Shown: positions 7,751 through 8,280 of the stretch, in pieces
How positions within the stretch are numbered: position 1 is the first letter of the stretch
How the letters are laid out: each line of letters starts with the position of its first letter
NCBI GenBank assembly: GCA_900553675.1
Contig: USEH01000094.1
Location: forward strand, 1-8,280
Origin: an uncultured Ruminococcus sp.
GTDB taxonomy: Bacteria; Bacillota; Clostridia; Oscillospirales; Ruminococcaceae
Direction of reading: 5' to 3'
DNA: 8,280 nucleotides
Translations under genes and position numbers: made by a program
Notes under the pieces: model-generated
Told to the model about the DNA's origin: nothing
What the model saw: the letters and a program-made list of their open reading frames with translations, nothing else
Database searches by the model: none

Positions 7751-8055
7751 GGCTTGGAGCCGTGGTTGATGATGGGTACAAGAATTTCCCCGCGATAGTC
7801 GGAATCGATAACGCCGACCGAATTTGAAAGAGTAAGCCCGAATTTTCTGCCCAAGGATGAGCGGATAAAGACCAAAAGAACAACGTCCTCACGCTCGGGA
7901 CAGCAGGCAACGCCGCAGGGGATGGTTGCAATTTCGCCCGGGTTGATGACTATGGGAGCGTCAGAGCAGACGCATAAATCCAAGCCCGCACTTGCAGCCG
8001 TCGCCGATCTGGGAATAACGGCATTTTCGCGGAGCTTTTTAAAGGTAAGTTTCAT
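7615..8055 (-). CDS. dut: dUTP diphosphatase (dUTPase), trimeric family
   Basis: Complete 146-residue enzyme that hydrolyses dUTP to dUMP and pyrophosphate, keeping uracil out of DNA and supplying dUMP for thymidylate synthesis. All five motifs of the homotrimeric family are present: I, ASAGLDLCV (21-29); II, IRSSLGRKFGL (64-74); III, SVGVIDSDYRGEI (79-91) with the catalytic Asp84; IV, PGERFAQIV (107-115); V, RGENGFGSTG (135-144), the flexible P-loop-like arm. Motif II reads RSSLG where many members have RSGLA, a conservative difference. The start follows a weak GAAAGG (8067-8072) with a long 11-nt spacing. The 3' end overlaps the extended frame of the convergent broken symporter by 136 nt; because motif V is intact only five residues from the end, dut itself appears undamaged. 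No terminator is visible downstream. Confidence 0.95.
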   Translation of the reverse strand: MKLTFKKLRENAVIPRSATAASAGLDLCVCSDAPIVINPGEIATIPCGVACCPEREDVVLLVFIRSSLGRKFGLTLSNSVGVIDSDYRGEILVPIINHGSKPYIFEPGERFAQIVVTPVIFPEVCEADELPDSERGENGFGSTGRL

Positions 8056-8116
8056 GTGTAATCGTGCCTTTCGTATAAGATACTGCTATGTGTCAAAAAC
8101 AAAAAATTAAAAAGGT

Positions 8117-8271
8117 TCGTCCACCTTCCTTAAAGGTGGCGGGGTCGAGGGGCAGAGTCCTCGCAGGGTCTTGGGGCAGCGCCCCAAGTCGCTCCCCGCA
8201 GGGAGCGAAATCCCCAGCGTAAGCGAAACGCAGGACGGGGAGAAAAAACAGTCCAGTGGACTGTTTTTTCG
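8117..8271. repeat. Hairpin-array intergenic element (candidate dispersed repeat)
   Basis: No credible gene lies here; the sequence is a string of inverted repeats. In order: CCACCTT/AAGGTGG (8121-8127 with 8133-8139); CGAGG/CCTCG (8146-8150 with 8159-8163); CTTGGGGC/GCCCCAAG (8170-8177 with 8181-8188, loop AGC); CGCTCCC/GGGAGCG (8190-8196 with 8201-8207, loop CGCA); TCCCC/GGGGA (8211-8215 with 8237-8241) enclosing GCGT/ACGC; then the 13-bp terminator-like stem at 8242-8270. The block is much GC-richer than the A-rich stretch at 8095-8113 just before it. Such arrays resemble dispersed intergenic repeats I recall from Oscillospirales genomes, but only one copy is in this window, so repeat status is inferred. 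It lies upstream of dut and may also end transcription entering from the right. Confidence 0.6.
8242..8270. terminator. Perfect bidirectional terminator-like hairpin
   Basis: GAAAAAACAGTCC (8242-8254) pairs without mismatch to GGACTGTTTTTTC (8258-8270) with loop AGT. Both strands end the stem in six T residues, so it could act as a rho-independent terminator in either direction. It closes the hairpin array and could insulate dut from upstream transcription. Confidence 0.7.
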
Positions 8272-8280
8272 TGGGGAGAC

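Noticed and set aside
8072..8096. TTGACA (minus strand, 8091-8096) followed by TATACG (8072-8077) upstream of dut as a promoter.
   Set aside because: The -35 match is perfect, but the spacer is only 13 nt, too short for a normal sigma-A promoter; it may still contribute but is not supported as a call.

Overview
The window reads as a chromosomal segment of a low-to-mid GC Gram-positive bacterium, most likely a Clostridia member of the Oscillospirales/Ruminococcaceae kind. This rests on an xpaC-telA pair, a ydbS-ydbT pair of bacterial PH-domain membrane proteins, an AGCS-type sodium:amino-acid symporter, purine-rich Shine-Dalgarno sites, and a hairpin-rich GC element at the right end of a type I recall from that group. 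The species assignment is inference.

Layout. (1) 1-2212, plus strand: the 3' part of an XpaC-like membrane protein, then a complete TelA-family protein with a strong ribosome binding site, closed by a clear intrinsic terminator. (2) 2299-4259, minus strand: a complete type II restriction-modification cassette, with the cytosine-5 methyltransferase first and the endonuclease second, overlapping as TAATG. Both proteins resemble the HaeIII system (GGCC) along their length. The cassette is visibly AT-richer than its flanks. (3) 4330-6294, minus strand: ydbS-like (146 aa) then ydbT-like (492 aa), small and large multi-pass membrane proteins with bPH2 domains. (4) 6330-7750, plus strand: an AGCS symporter broken by a frameshift in its most conserved signature, consistent with a 7-nt deletion. 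Its reading frame runs over the 3' end of the next gene. (5) 7615-8055, minus strand: an intact trimeric-type dUTPase. (6) 8117-8271: a compact array of hairpins that ends in a perfect 13-bp terminator-like stem.

The most notable observation joins gene content to sequence composition. Reading the whole window by eye I find the palindrome GGCC once, at 3888-3891 inside the methyltransferase gene. The equally GC-rich palindrome CCGG occurs about 28 times, and random expectation for GGCC is roughly two dozen. The genome region therefore appears to have been purged of the sequence its own restriction system is predicted to cut. This suggests long exposure to GGCC restriction, even though the AT-rich cassette looks acquired.

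I see no tRNA, rRNA, CRISPR array, transposase or obviously undescribed multi-gene system. Most genes belong to well-known families, though the physiological roles of XpaC/TelA and YdbS/YdbT remain loosely defined.
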